Source: CAZUTO01 sp964623085 (lineage in GTDB: Bacteria; Pseudomonadota; Gammaproteobacteria; Pseudomonadales; GM7GCV1). Taken from it: 26,362 nt of DNA. Location of the stretch: positions 1 through 26,362 of the forward strand of contig CAZUTO010000025.1 in the NCBI GenBank assembly GCA_964623085.1. Reading direction: 5' to 3'. The notes below the pieces were generated by a model that saw nothing but the letters and a program-made list of their open reading frames with translations, did not search any database and was not told where the DNA came from. Positions 1 to 6,714 of this stretch are shown one piece after another (position 1 is the stretch's first letter; every line of letters starts with the position of its first letter). A program made the translations under genes and the position numbers.

Positions 1-44
1 AGTTCTTCAAGCGTGTAGGTGCTGTAATCAGGTTTATGGTGCAT
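1..44 (-). CDS. Start of an integron-cassette protein (partial, runs off left edge)
   Basis: Read on the minus strand, an ATG at 44 opens a frame MHHKPDYSTYTLEEL that stays open to the window edge. Only 14 full codons are visible, so no function is assigned. The pattern YSTYTLEEL resembles the start of small hypothetical proteins with a 'Y-x-T-Y-S/T-L-E-E-L' opening that I recall from gene cassettes and bacterial genomes; this is memory, not a search. The ATG lies a few bases past the outer core of the attC site at 48-146, read in the minus direction. Cassette genes typically start this close to the recombination site, which supports the call. Confidence 0.45.
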   Translation of the reverse strand, partial: MHHKPDYSTYTLEE

Positions 45-47
45 GAA

Positions 48-146
48 CACTAACGTTTGAGATCAGCGGAACTTGAGGCGGGGCTGGGGCTTGGCGCAGC
101 CAAATGAAGACCCGGGTCAAGTTTCCGTTGCATCGATTGGTTAGGC
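48..146 (-). repeat. attC recombination site of an integron cassette
   Basis: The outer cores are CACTAAC (48-54) and GTTAGGC (140-146). The inner arms CGGAACTTGA (67-76) and TCAAGTTTCCG (117-127) pair with one unpaired extra base in the right arm. The unpaired spacers have equal length (55-66 and 128-139), and there is a central stem TTGGC-gca-GCCAA (91-103). A folded imperfect palindrome with 7-base cores, spacers and an extrahelical base is the hallmark of attC. In known sites the extra base lies in the R''-L'' arm. Here it is in the arm next to GTTAGGC, so the site is best read on the minus strand, with R''=GCCTAAC (146-140) and R'=GTTAGTG (54-48). R' departs from GTTRRRY in its last two bases. 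Confidence 0.72.
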
Positions 147-334
147 GGCGTGTAGTTCCGCCTTGCAAAGCGGACCTTCCAATTGGATCGTCGCTAGACC
201 ACTATCGACCCTATGCGGGCTTCTAGCGCAAGGTTGTATTCAGAGTCGGTGGTATATGATTAGCAGTCGAAACCTTCTCAGGCGTCATTAGACATGCTAC
301 CGAGTCGGTTAAGAGTGTCAGAAAGTAGCCCATG

Positions 335-922
335 CTAATTTCCTTGTTCTTCGGCTGGTTTGCTCAGTTTCCCAATACCATCCAAACGATCTCTCGGGTT
401 GATCAGTGTTGGACGCCCAAGCAGCATGCTATTTGGATAAACGATGACCTCACGCCCCTCGGTAACTAACTTGGTATTGAAAAGGGTCAGCTCCGAAACG
501 TACCCTTCGACGTAGTTGTCGATGTCGATTATTCGAACGAAGTTTCCCCGTTTGAACGATGGTTGTAGGAGCAGGATGAAATAAGCCGTCACGTTGGACA
601 ACAGTGACCAGCTCGCAAAGAGCGCTACACCCAGCAACGTTATCGTGGTTGAAGCAAAAATTAGCATAGCTTGGAGATCTATCCCCCAGACCACCACAAG
701 AAGCAATGCGCCAAAAAGGCCAGTAATCATTCGCGCTACACGTACCGCTTTTGTTCCTTCTTCTGCTTTAAATCTGCCCTGATCCGCGCCTTCTTCAAGG
801 CGCGGAGTGCTGAACTTGTCTAGTAAGAAATATATAGCTATTACACCGATGGTAACCGCGATCTGAAGAGTGTTCTGATTCAGCCAATCAATGATTTGTT
901 CTTCTAGTGCAATTAAGTCCAT
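335..922 (-). CDS. Small MscS-family mechanosensitive channel-like protein
   Basis: 195 residues. Three hydrophobic segments lie at about 19-36, 66-86 and 88-118. The third segment and what follows (LLSNVTAYFILLLQ, then FKRGNFVRI) match the pore-lining helix and start of the beta domain in MscS-family channels, which open under membrane tension and release solutes during osmotic downshock. The protein ends shortly after the beta domain (VIVYPNSMLLG), so it lacks most of the large C-terminal cytoplasmic cage of E. coli MscS (286 residues). It is a short family member or a reduced one. It lies inside a putative integron cassette, upstream of the attC at 48-146 in its reading direction, and its start is only 40 bases from the divergent DUF1003 gene. 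Family assignment is firm; channel activity is inferred. Confidence 0.8.
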   Translation of the reverse strand: MDLIALEEQIIDWLNQNTLQIAVTIGVIAIYFLLDKFSTPRLEEGADQGRFKAEEGTKAVRVARMITGLFGALLLVVVWGIDLQAMLIFASTTITLLGVALFASWSLLSNVTAYFILLLQPSFKRGNFVRIIDIDNYVEGYVSELTLFNTKLVTEGREVIVYPNSMLLGRPTLINPRDRLDGIGKLSKPAEEQGN

Positions 923-962
923 GGCACTCTATCAATGCGAAATATGAATGGGAGTATATACA

Positions 963-1448
963 ATGGCATCAAAATATCTAACGAACTTAGCAAAGGCTTT
1001 GCTTGGCCAGCCGTATGAAGACTTAACCACCCGCGAGCAACATGTCATAGACGCTCTTGCAGCAGGCGAGCCTGTTGCAGAAAACGTTAATCGTGTTTTC
1101 GAGGATCAAGCCAGCATGGGAAACCTGCTGGCCGATGGGCTGGCGAGAATCGTAGGATCGTGGGGCTTCATCTTGTCATTCCTATTTTTTCTTGTCTTCT
1201 GGATGATTTTGAACACGGTTGTATTGAGTAGAGCTGCTGAGTTTGATCCCTATCCGTACATTCTTCTAAACCTAGTATTGTCGACACTCGCGTCCATCCA
1301 AGCGCCCGTCATTATGATGTCGCAAAATCGCCAATCAGAAAAAGACAGGATCGCAGCGTCAAACGCATTCGAGGTTAGCCTGAAGACCGAACTTGCCATT
1401 CAACAGCTTCATGAGAAGTTGGACGCCATTGCGAATCCGAGTCCTTAG
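963..1448 (+). CDS. DUF1003 family membrane protein
   Basis: 161 residues from the ATG at 963. That start is preferred over the in-frame ATG at 948 because GGGAG at 950-954 sits at ribosome-binding distance from it. The central DQASMGNLLADGLARIVGSW, then two membrane segments (FILSFLFFLVFWMIL and YILLNLVLSTLASIQAPVIM), then the charged MMSQNRQSEKDR helix, is the DUF1003 pattern. The family is widespread and its function is not established. The C-terminus (about 115-161) is predicted helical and cytoplasmic. The gene is divergent from the MscS-like gene inside the same putative cassette and runs opposite to the inferred cassette direction, so it probably uses its own promoter, which I could not place. 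Confidence 0.85.
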   Translation: MASKYLTNLAKALLGQPYEDLTTREQHVIDALAAGEPVAENVNRVFEDQASMGNLLADGLARIVGSWGFILSFLFFLVFWMILNTVVLSRAAEFDPYPYILLNLVLSTLASIQAPVIMMSQNRQSEKDRIAASNAFEVSLKTELAIQQLHEKLDAIANPSP

Positions 1449-1612
1449 CACCCTCTTGGATTCAATAGGCGTGTTGAGAGCTGTTTTTTAGAGACCACTG
1501 AAAAGCGGCTTAAGGACTGCTTCTGGCCGATTTCGGCAGTTTCTACCGCAAGACTGAATGTCTGCTTTCCGGAGCTAGAAGATCCTATGGATTGGAACAA
1601 TCTCTCGACGCC

Positions 1613-1661
1613 GCCTAACAGCATGTTAATGAGGCCTTTGGCCTCATAATAATTATTAGAG
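1613..1661. repeat. attC-like hairpin at the right cassette boundary
   Basis: GCCTAAC (1613-1619) is followed by TTAATGAGGCC (1626-1636), loop TTT, GGCCTCATAA (1640-1649), and ATTAGAG (1655-1661). The stem pairs with one unpaired A in the left arm. Spacers of 6 and 5 bases separate it from the outer cores, as in attC sites. The right core ATTAGAG departs from GTTRRRY at its first and last bases, and the total of about 49 bases is short. The bulge lies in the opposite arm from that in the 48-146 site, so it would be oriented the other way. It could be a decayed attC, an array boundary that is not an attC, or a plain hairpin; no T-run follows to make it a good terminator. Confidence 0.45.
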
Positions 1662-1920
1662 GGGTTTCCTTATAATTCTGAGGAAAAAAGATGCTCCTTT
1701 CCAACCCTTTGAATTTCATTGGTTTATTTCCATTTTAAATTTCTAGTCAGAGAAAAACGTGCAATTTCCGAGCAACAACGAGAAAAAACGGGTTGCACGT
1801 TTAATTCTGGAAACGCTACCTTCACTTCAATAATTTCCATATAACCTATCTGACTATCAACGACCGCTTTGGGTCGAAACCAGACCTTCAGACCTAACTA
1901 GCCTACCAAAAACTTTGCTC
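1662..1920. other. Gene-free, AT-rich stretch between cassette and slyX
   Basis: I see no credible coding frame on either strand and no integrase remnant. The one distinct structure is the inverted repeat at 1755-1802. A weaker stem, CGACC-gctttg-GGTCG at 1861-1876, lies just downstream of slyX in its reading direction but has no T-run. The stretch separates the accessory cassette from the chromosomal slyX-rlmD genes. Confidence 0.5.
1755..1802. repeat. 10-base perfect inverted repeat with 28-base spacer
   Basis: AAACGTGCAA at 1755-1764 is the exact reverse complement of TTGCACGTTT at 1793-1802. The spacer contains a near repeat of GAGAAAAA(A)CG. No gene is adjacent except slyX, 119 bases away. 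It may be a two-site operator, a remnant of a mobile element end, or an RNA stem. It does not fit the attC core consensus. Confidence 0.5.
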
Positions 1921-2136
1921 TTAGTAATGCGGCGGCAGTTCGTCTCCGGCTTGGCCAATTTGCCCACTGCTTTGCGCTTTTTCCAGTTCGTTTTTTAGGC
2001 GCTCGATTTGTTGTTCCATTTCGTCCATGCGCTGTTGCTGGCTGTAGAGCGCATCGCTTAGTTTTTGGATGCTGTCTTCCTGAAAGGCAGTTTGCGCTTG
2101 TAGCTCTGCTATTTGTTCTTGTGAGTCTTTGGGCAT
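1921..2136 (-). CDS. slyX: SlyX family protein
   Basis: 71 residues, the normal SlyX size. Residues 1-55 form a continuous charged heptad-like helix (KLSDALYSQQQRMDEMEQQ), a probable coiled coil, and the protein ends in the family's typical PPHY. SlyX is a small cytoplasmic protein of unknown biochemical role. Its start lies 12 bases after the rlmD stop on the same strand, so the two are probably co-transcribed. The spacer is a run of A on the coding strand with no strong ribosome-binding site. Confidence 0.9.
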   Translation of the reverse strand: MPKDSQEQIAELQAQTAFQEDSIQKLSDALYSQQQRMDEMEQQIERLKNELEKAQSSGQIGQAGDELPPHY

Positions 2137-2148
2137 TTTTTCTTTTTT

Positions 2149-3384
2149 TTAACGCTGAAAGAGCGCAATAGCTTCTAGGTGTGTGGTTTGGGGGAACATA
2201 TCAATCACCCCTACTTTGGTTAGCCGATAACCGCCCTCCACTAGCATTTTTGCATCCCGCACTAATGTGGCTGGGTGGCAGGAGACATATACCACACGCG
2301 ATGCGCCGATATGCGCCACGGCGGGCATGAGATTTATGGCGCCAGTGCGCGGCGGGTCTAGCAGGATGCGATCAAAGCTTCCTTTGGGGAATTTTCTCGC
2401 GGTCATGGCGTTGTCTTTTGAGAGATCAGCCAGCCGGAAGTCGGTATTTTTTAGGCCTTGTCGTTTGGCGTTGAGGTCAGCCTGCATGATGAGCTCCGAT
2501 AGCCCTTCCACACCCACTGTCTTTTTTGCTTTTTTGGCAATGGGTAGGCTAAAGTTGCCCGCCCCGCAAAATAGATCCAAGGCTTTGTGTTCTGGTTGAA
2601 CATCAAGCAGCGCCATTGCTTGCGCCACCATCTTTTGGTTCATCTCTGCATTGGCCTGCACAAACTGCGCGGGGGTGAATTCCATGGTGAGATCATCAAC
2701 CAGCGCGGTTTGTAACGGCGCGTATTCACTCTGTGGCTCTGGTGCTTTACGGCCTTGGCGCACCCAAAGTTGGATGTACTTTGCAGCAAAGAATGTTTTA
2801 AAGGGTTCGAGCACCGCATCACTGGGGATGCGTTTTACTGATAAACAAATTGCGCTTTGTTCTTGGTCGTTCTGATCACCGGTAACGAGTTCAATTTGGT
2901 TCAGCCCAAAGGGTTTTAGGGCTGTCGCTAAATCTTCCAAAAATGGCAGTAGCTTGTTTAGTGCTGGCGCAAGCACGGCGCAGTTTTCTACCTCTACCAG
3001 TTTGTGGCCGGCGCGCTCGCGGTAACCGACAATGGTTCTTTTACCCGCATAAGCCACCGCTAAACGTGTGCGACGGCGATATTCCCAAGGGTTGCCTGCA
3101 AGTGGTGGTAACCAGCTTTCTGGCTCTATGCCTTCGCGTTCAAATGCGCGCTTTAGTTGGCCTTCTTTTGCCGCGAGCTGTGCGCTTGATTCCAGATGCT
3201 GAAGCTCACAGCCGCCGCACTTTTGAATATATTGGCACTTGGGGGTAATGCGGTCTGGCGAGGCTTCGATGATCTCAACCATTTCGCCTTCATCGTAGGA
3301 GCGATGGCTTTTTGTGCGCTTCCAGCGAACGGTTTCCCCCGGTAGTGCTCCGGCCACAAAACAGGCTTTACCTTTTCCATTCAC
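2149..3384 (-). CDS. rlmD: 23S rRNA (uracil-1939-C5)-methyltransferase RlmD
   Basis: A SAM-dependent enzyme that methylates U1939 of 23S rRNA. Visible marks are a TRAM domain entering at GKACFVAGALPGETVRW, a 4Fe-4S cysteine motif (CQYIQKCGGCELQHL), the SAM-binding LDLFCGAGNFSLPIAKKA, DPPRTG, and the catalytic-cysteine motif YVSCHPATLVRD near the C-terminus. The span given uses the first ordinary start (GTG at 3384), but conserved TRAM sequence continues in frame upstream (TLKIEDLNHQGKGVGRL, about 3400-3455). The frame stays open to a TAG at 3532-3534 with no ATG, GTG or TTG. The true N-terminus is therefore upstream, through either a rare start (ATT at 3525) or a one-base error near 3510-3517, where ATG (3517) would join the frame. 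Confidence 0.9.
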   Translation of the reverse strand: MNGKGKACFVAGALPGETVRWKRTKSHRSYDEGEMVEIIEASPDRITPKCQYIQKCGGCELQHLESSAQLAAKEGQLKRAFEREGIEPESWLPPLAGNPWEYRRRTRLAVAYAGKRTIVGYRERAGHKLVEVENCAVLAPALNKLLPFLEDLATALKPFGLNQIELVTGDQNDQEQSAICLSVKRIPSDAVLEPFKTFFAAKYIQLWVRQGRKAPEPQSEYAPLQTALVDDLTMEFTPAQFVQANAEMNQKMVAQAMALLDVQPEHKALDLFCGAGNFSLPIAKKAKKTVGVEGLSELIMQADLNAKRQGLKNTDFRLADLSKDNAMTARKFPKGSFDRILLDPPRTGAINLMPAVAHIGASRVVYVSCHPATLVRDAKMLVEGGYRLTKVGVIDMFPQTTHLEAIALFQR

Positions 3385-3528
3385 TGCTTCATTGGCTGTA
3401 TTTGTGAGGCGGCCAACGCCTTTTCCCTGATGGTTAAGGTCTTCTATTTTTAGTGTGTCGGTTGTGGCCTTTGTGGCTAGTGTGTCGATGCTGGCGGACT
3501 CTCGGTTTTTACTGCATTTCGAAATGAC

Positions 3529-3548
3529 GGACTAGCAGTGGCTAGTCC
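3529..3548 (-). terminator. Hairpin at the end of the antiporter gene
   Basis: GGACTAGC (3529-3536), loop AGTG, GCTAGTCC (3541-3548) form a perfect 8-base stem that spans the antiporter stop codon. On the minus strand it is followed by TCATTTC, a weak U tract. It may attenuate read-through from the antiporter into rlmD, or just be a stable mRNA end. Confidence 0.4.
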
Positions 3549-5401
3549 TCGGAGTGCTGAAATTTGGGTTTTGCCGAACCCACAAGATCAGCCAAGCTGT
3601 TAATTTTTGGCTCGCTTTTCTTTTCTGCAAAAACTAGGGATGCCAGTGTCCAATTTTCTTTTACTTTCAGCTCTTCATCGGTCGCGATTACCCAGCGAAT
3701 TAGCCCCCGCTCATTAACAGTAAACAAAGGTAACGTGCGGTCACCGTAGTGTTCGGCGTATTGATCATAGGTAAATTCTTCGCTGAGGCGCGTCAGTTTG
3801 ATTTCAGCACCTTCGTCCATCCAAAGCAGTAACTGCTCTAGCGTGATGTCTATGCCAAACAACCTCTCTGCTCGAAACTCATGGGTTAGCCGGTCGGATT
3901 GCTTGCTAATTTTTTCTTCGGCATTGCGCAGGCTAAACACATGATTACGGCCAAACTCAGTACGATATTTAAGACATGAGAGCGTATTTAAATCTGGCCT
4001 TTTGGATAATGCGACCATGTGACCAATACCGACTAGATCAAGCTTTTGGTCTGCTTGCACACTCACGGGGTTGCCAAAGAAGCAGTCCAGCCCCATTAGG
4101 CGTGATGCTTGCACATCTGCCCAGGTCATACTCGCTAGGCGCGCACGAAAGCCTGCTTCTTCAAGTAGCTTCGCAAGGCGGCGTGCAAACGGGTTGGCGC
4201 CAACAATGAGCACGCCGCGCGGGTCTTCCTCCGCCACACCTAACATTATGGCGAGCGGCCGAGCAAATATGCTTTGCAACAGTACGGTGACCATAATGAC
4301 CATAAAGGTCAGTGGGGCTAAGACTTCTGCACCAGCATATTCAAGCTCAATCAGTTTGATGGCAAACAGCGAGGACACCGCCGCCGCCACAATACCGCGC
4401 GGCGATACAAAGCCGATAAATGTTTTTTCTTGCCAACTGAGCCCTGATCGGATGGTGCACATCCATACCACTAAAAAGCGTGTGGCTAACACGACCAAAA
4501 GTACGGGAATGGCGAACTCTTTAAGCGCGCCCAGATCTGAAAACTCAATGCGTGCGGCGAGCAAAATAAACAACATTGAAATAATAATGACGGAGAGGCT
4601 CTCTTTAAAACTCAGCAGCTCTTCAATGTTGATGCCGGGGGTGTTGGCCAGCCAAACGCCCATCAGGGTGACCGCAATAAGGCCCGCCTCTTCGCCAAGC
4701 ACGTTAGCGATGGTGAACACAAATAACACCACGCCGAGCACGAAGAAGTTGTGCAAATACTCCGGAATAAGATGGCGACGTAAAACCAGTGCGATCACAA
4801 ATGCGCCCACGGCGCCCGTCACTGCACCGACGAAGACTTCATTGCAGAGAACAAGTATGGAGTGTTTGCCGACTCCGAACACGACTAGCTCAAATACAAA
4901 TACCGCGAACAAGGCGCCTAGTGGATCAATTAGGATGCCTTCCCATCGCAGTATGTTGCTAATCGCCTGATTAGGTCGCACTGTTCTCAGCAGAGGCACA
5001 ATCACGGTGGGGCCTGTCACCACAACAAGCGCTGCAAACAGAAGCGATATCGACCAACTGAGGCTGGTGAAAGTGCCGATCCCTAGGCCCATGATTAGCC
5101 AGCAGGCGACGGCTCCCCAGGTCACCATGTTGGTCACGACCGGGCCGTGGCCTTTGATCTCTTTAAAATGCAGTGTGAGTGCACCTTCGAACAACACTAT
5201 GGCTACGCCAAGGGAGACAAAATCAAAAAGCAGATCACCCAGCAGCACATCGGGGTCAATCGCACCGGTCACAGGGCCAAGTATTAACCCCGCTAACAAC
5301 AAGCCCAAGATAGCAGGAAGCTTTGCCCACCAACTCGCCCACTGAACGAAAGCGCCGAGCAACAACATTCCGGCGAAGACAAAGCTAGTAGTGAGTTCCA
5401 T
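3542..5401 (-). CDS. CPA-type Na+/H+ antiporter with TrkA-N (RCK) domain
   Basis: 619 residues. Residues 1-385 carry about a dozen membrane helices of the sodium/proton exchanger fold, with LFEGALTL (70-77), TGPTVIVPLL (129-138), the acidic ion-site segment GILIDPLGALFAV (155-167, Asp159) and SPRGIVAAAVSSL (333-345). Residues from about 395 (GVLIVGANPFARRLAKLLEE) form a Rossmann-like TrkA-N domain, which in related transporters senses nucleotides, followed by a soluble C-terminal region to 619. It exchanges monovalent cations for protons at the inner membrane, serving pH and salt homeostasis. Whether the cation is Na+ or K+ cannot be read from the sequence. It begins its own transcript (promoter at 5432-5460), with rlmD and slyX downstream. 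Confidence 0.87.
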   Translation of the reverse strand: MELTTSFVFAGMLLLGAFVQWASWWAKLPAILGLLLAGLILGPVTGAIDPDVLLGDLLFDFVSLGVAIVLFEGALTLHFKEIKGHGPVVTNMVTWGAVACWLIMGLGIGTFTSLSWSISLLFAALVVVTGPTVIVPLLRTVRPNQAISNILRWEGILIDPLGALFAVFVFELVVFGVGKHSILVLCNEVFVGAVTGAVGAFVIALVLRRHLIPEYLHNFFVLGVVLFVFTIANVLGEEAGLIAVTLMGVWLANTPGINIEELLSFKESLSVIIISMLFILLAARIEFSDLGALKEFAIPVLLVVLATRFLVVWMCTIRSGLSWQEKTFIGFVSPRGIVAAAVSSLFAIKLIELEYAGAEVLAPLTFMVIMVTVLLQSIFARPLAIMLGVAEEDPRGVLIVGANPFARRLAKLLEEAGFRARLASMTWADVQASRLMGLDCFFGNPVSVQADQKLDLVGIGHMVALSKRPDLNTLSCLKYRTEFGRNHVFSLRNAEEKISKQSDRLTHEFRAERLFGIDITLEQLLLWMDEGAEIKLTRLSEEFTYDQYAEHYGDRTLPLFTVNERGLIRWVIATDEELKVKENWTLASLVFAEKKSEPKINSLADLVGSAKPKFQHSED

Positions 5402-5431
5402 TGATTAGGCTCCGATGCCAAGTGGGGTGAA

Positions 5432-5460
5432 TTTATAATTTAGGCGCTATTATTTCAGAA
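5432..5460 (-). promoter_or_regulatory. Candidate sigma70 promoter of the antiporter gene
   Basis: On the minus strand TTCTGA (5460-5455) and TATAAA (5437-5432) are separated by 17 bases, about 30 bases before the ATG at 5401. The -10 is good and the -35 weak. Read by eye only. Confidence 0.4.
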
Positions 5461-5546
5461 AGTGCGGGTTTGCATATGGCTTTCTTAGTATTGCTGCAGT
5501 GTTGCCTTATATATTGCCCGGATATCTGAGTAGCGGCGCCCTGCAC

Positions 5547-5575
5547 TTGCTGCCGTTAAGAGCGGTAATTAGTAT
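5547..5575 (+). promoter_or_regulatory. Candidate promoter of the phasin gene
   Basis: TTGCTG (5547-5552), a 17-base spacer, and TAGTAT (5570-5575) precede the phasin start at 5645. The match to consensus is moderate (3/6 and 4/6). The predicted leader of about 60 bases ends in a strong ribosome-binding site GGAGG (5630-5634). Confidence 0.35.
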
Positions 5576-5644
5576 TTCATACGCAAGATTGCTAGGATCA
5601 TAGGAAGCCGTATACCTTAAGAAAACAAACGGAGGAATAGACGG

Positions 5645-6025
5645 ATGCAAAATGAATTTATGAAAAGTTTTGAGCAGCTTGGCAAACAAGCAATGGAAGC
5701 CGCCAAAGAGGTTGTAGACCACAACAATGCGTTTTTAAACCAAGTACTGGAATCGCAAGTAGAGATGGCTAATCTCTATGTAGAAGGCGGTGAAAAACAG
5801 CTTGAATTGCTTGATGCCATCAAAGAGCCGCAGGAATACGTCGCTGCGCAATCTGAGCTGGTTCAAGAATACGCAGAGAAAATAGCACATGCTGCACAGC
5901 GCAATGTTGAGATCTCTCAGCAAGCGGGCGAGCAGGTTCGTGAATGGGTTGAGAGAACTTCTTCGTCTGCGCAAGAAGCACTTCAATCTACGATTGATGC
6001 AGTAAATGATGCTGCAAACAAATAA
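5645..6025 (+). CDS. Phasin family protein
   Basis: 126 residues, almost entirely amphipathic helix with no cysteine or signal peptide: FMKSFEQLGKQAMEAAKEVV at the start, a long Glu/Gln/Ala-rich middle and an Ala/Ser tail (QEALQSTIDAVNDAANK). This matches the phasin 2 family, small proteins that coat polyhydroxyalkanoate granules in the cytoplasm. No PHA synthase or regulator is in the window, so a storage role is inferred from the family only. It is monocistronic: a strong GGAGG precedes the ATG and a rho-independent terminator follows 9 bases after the stop. Confidence 0.85.
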   Translation: MQNEFMKSFEQLGKQAMEAAKEVVDHNNAFLNQVLESQVEMANLYVEGGEKQLELLDAIKEPQEYVAAQSELVQEYAEKIAHAAQRNVEISQQAGEQVREWVERTSSSAQEALQSTIDAVNDAANK

Positions 6026-6034
6026 GATGTCGTT

Positions 6035-6066
6035 GAGTGGCTCTTTGAGCCACTCTATCTTTTTTC
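6035..6066 (+). terminator. Rho-independent terminator of the phasin gene
   Basis: GAGTGGCTC (6035-6043), loop TTT, GAGCCACTC (6047-6055), then TATCTTTTTTC. The perfect 9-base GC-containing stem followed by a T-run is a textbook intrinsic terminator. Confidence 0.9.
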
Positions 6067-6103
6067 TAAAAATCCTATCGTTTCTATAAGCCCCGACGCT
6101 TAT

Positions 6104-6544
6104 CTAGTTTGGGCTAACCGGCTCGTTTCTTATCGGCCCTTTGCTTAGCTCAAATAGCTCACGCACGTTTGCCTCATACCGAAACCCTAATCTCGGGTGT
6201 TCAATCGCAATAATGTAGAAATCCGTCGGGCTATAAGGGCTGGGGTTGCCTGTTATCTTCAGTGTGTCGCCGGGCAGGAAGGTATCTTCAGTAAAGCCAA
6301 GCTCTTGCAGCTCCCAGCGATTATCCATTTCTAGCTCTAATTCAATATCGGTATTGCTTGTTGGAACGGCAATTATGTATGGGTGTGGGTTGATAAACCG
6401 AAAGTTACGCACTTCGATTTCAAAAACCGCGCCCTTGGTTTGATCAAAATAGGCAGCGATTGAATGGTGTGCCGCAGCCATTCCGCCCACAGAGCACGCG
6501 AACAAAAACAGACTGATTCTCAATAGTATAGTGATGTTTGCCAC
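6104..6544 (-). CDS. DUF6152 family secreted protein
   Basis: 146 residues. Residues 1-25 form a signal peptide (ITILLRISLFLFACSVGGM), and the mature part starts AAAHHSIAAYFD. The His-His pair followed by a beta-rich domain with VRNFRFINPHPYI and a GDTLKITGNPSP loop is the DUF6152 pattern: small periplasmic or exported proteins of unknown function, common in marine and soil gammaproteobacteria. The two histidines at the mature N-terminus suggest a metal site, which is inference. A short stem (6086-6103) lies at its 3' end. It is divergent from the sulfatase gene. A second, longer DUF6152 protein is encoded at 24365. Confidence 0.8.
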   Translation of the reverse strand: MANITILLRISLFLFACSVGGMAAAHHSIAAYFDQTKGAVFEIEVRNFRFINPHPYIIAVPTSNTDIELELEMDNRWELQELGFTEDTFLPGDTLKITGNPSPYSPTDFYIIAIEHPRLGFRYEANVRELFELSKGPIRNEPVSPN

Positions 6545-6714
6545 CCTAATTTTGCCATCCTAGTATGGTCATAGAACCGAAAGCCTATAGCATCCTCAAA
6601 TACGCGTCCGCTTTTTCCTGTGCTCTTAACACTTCTAAATAGCGCTTAATAGTAACAATCAAATGCCAGTGATAGTCTTGGCTATCGCAGCCAATAACGA
6701 TGAGTATGTAGGCG

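Larger units (their letters stand above)
141..1618 (-). mobile_element. Integron gene cassette carrying MscS-type and DUF1003 genes
   Basis: The segment is bounded by GTTAGGCGGCGT at 140-151 and ACGCCGCCTAAC at 1608-1619, an exact 12-base inverted repeat. This is expected for one integrated cassette: when circular, its own R'' and R' cores come from its two ends and should match each other better than they match the neighbouring cassette. The left end coincides with the attC at 48-146. It carries two divergent membrane-protein genes, so the DUF1003 gene is antisense to the usual cassette direction. No integrase gene is in the window, so this is either the far part of a larger integron or an array without an integrase. 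A simple transposon with 12-base ends is the main alternative. Confidence 0.6.

Noticed and set aside
1626..1649. Hairpin TTAATGAGGCC/GGCCTCATAA as an intrinsic terminator
   Set aside because: No T-run on either side, and the flanking cores fit a recombination site better; left as an attC-like feature.
4071..4970. 299-residue open frame antisense to the antiporter gene
   Set aside because: It lies wholly opposite a recognised membrane transporter, is Ser/Thr/Asn-rich low complexity and has no family signal: a shadow of hydrophobic codons.
5507..5722. Minus-strand open frame overlapping the phasin start
   Set aside because: It covers the phasin promoter, ribosome-binding site and first codons and has no recognisable protein pattern.
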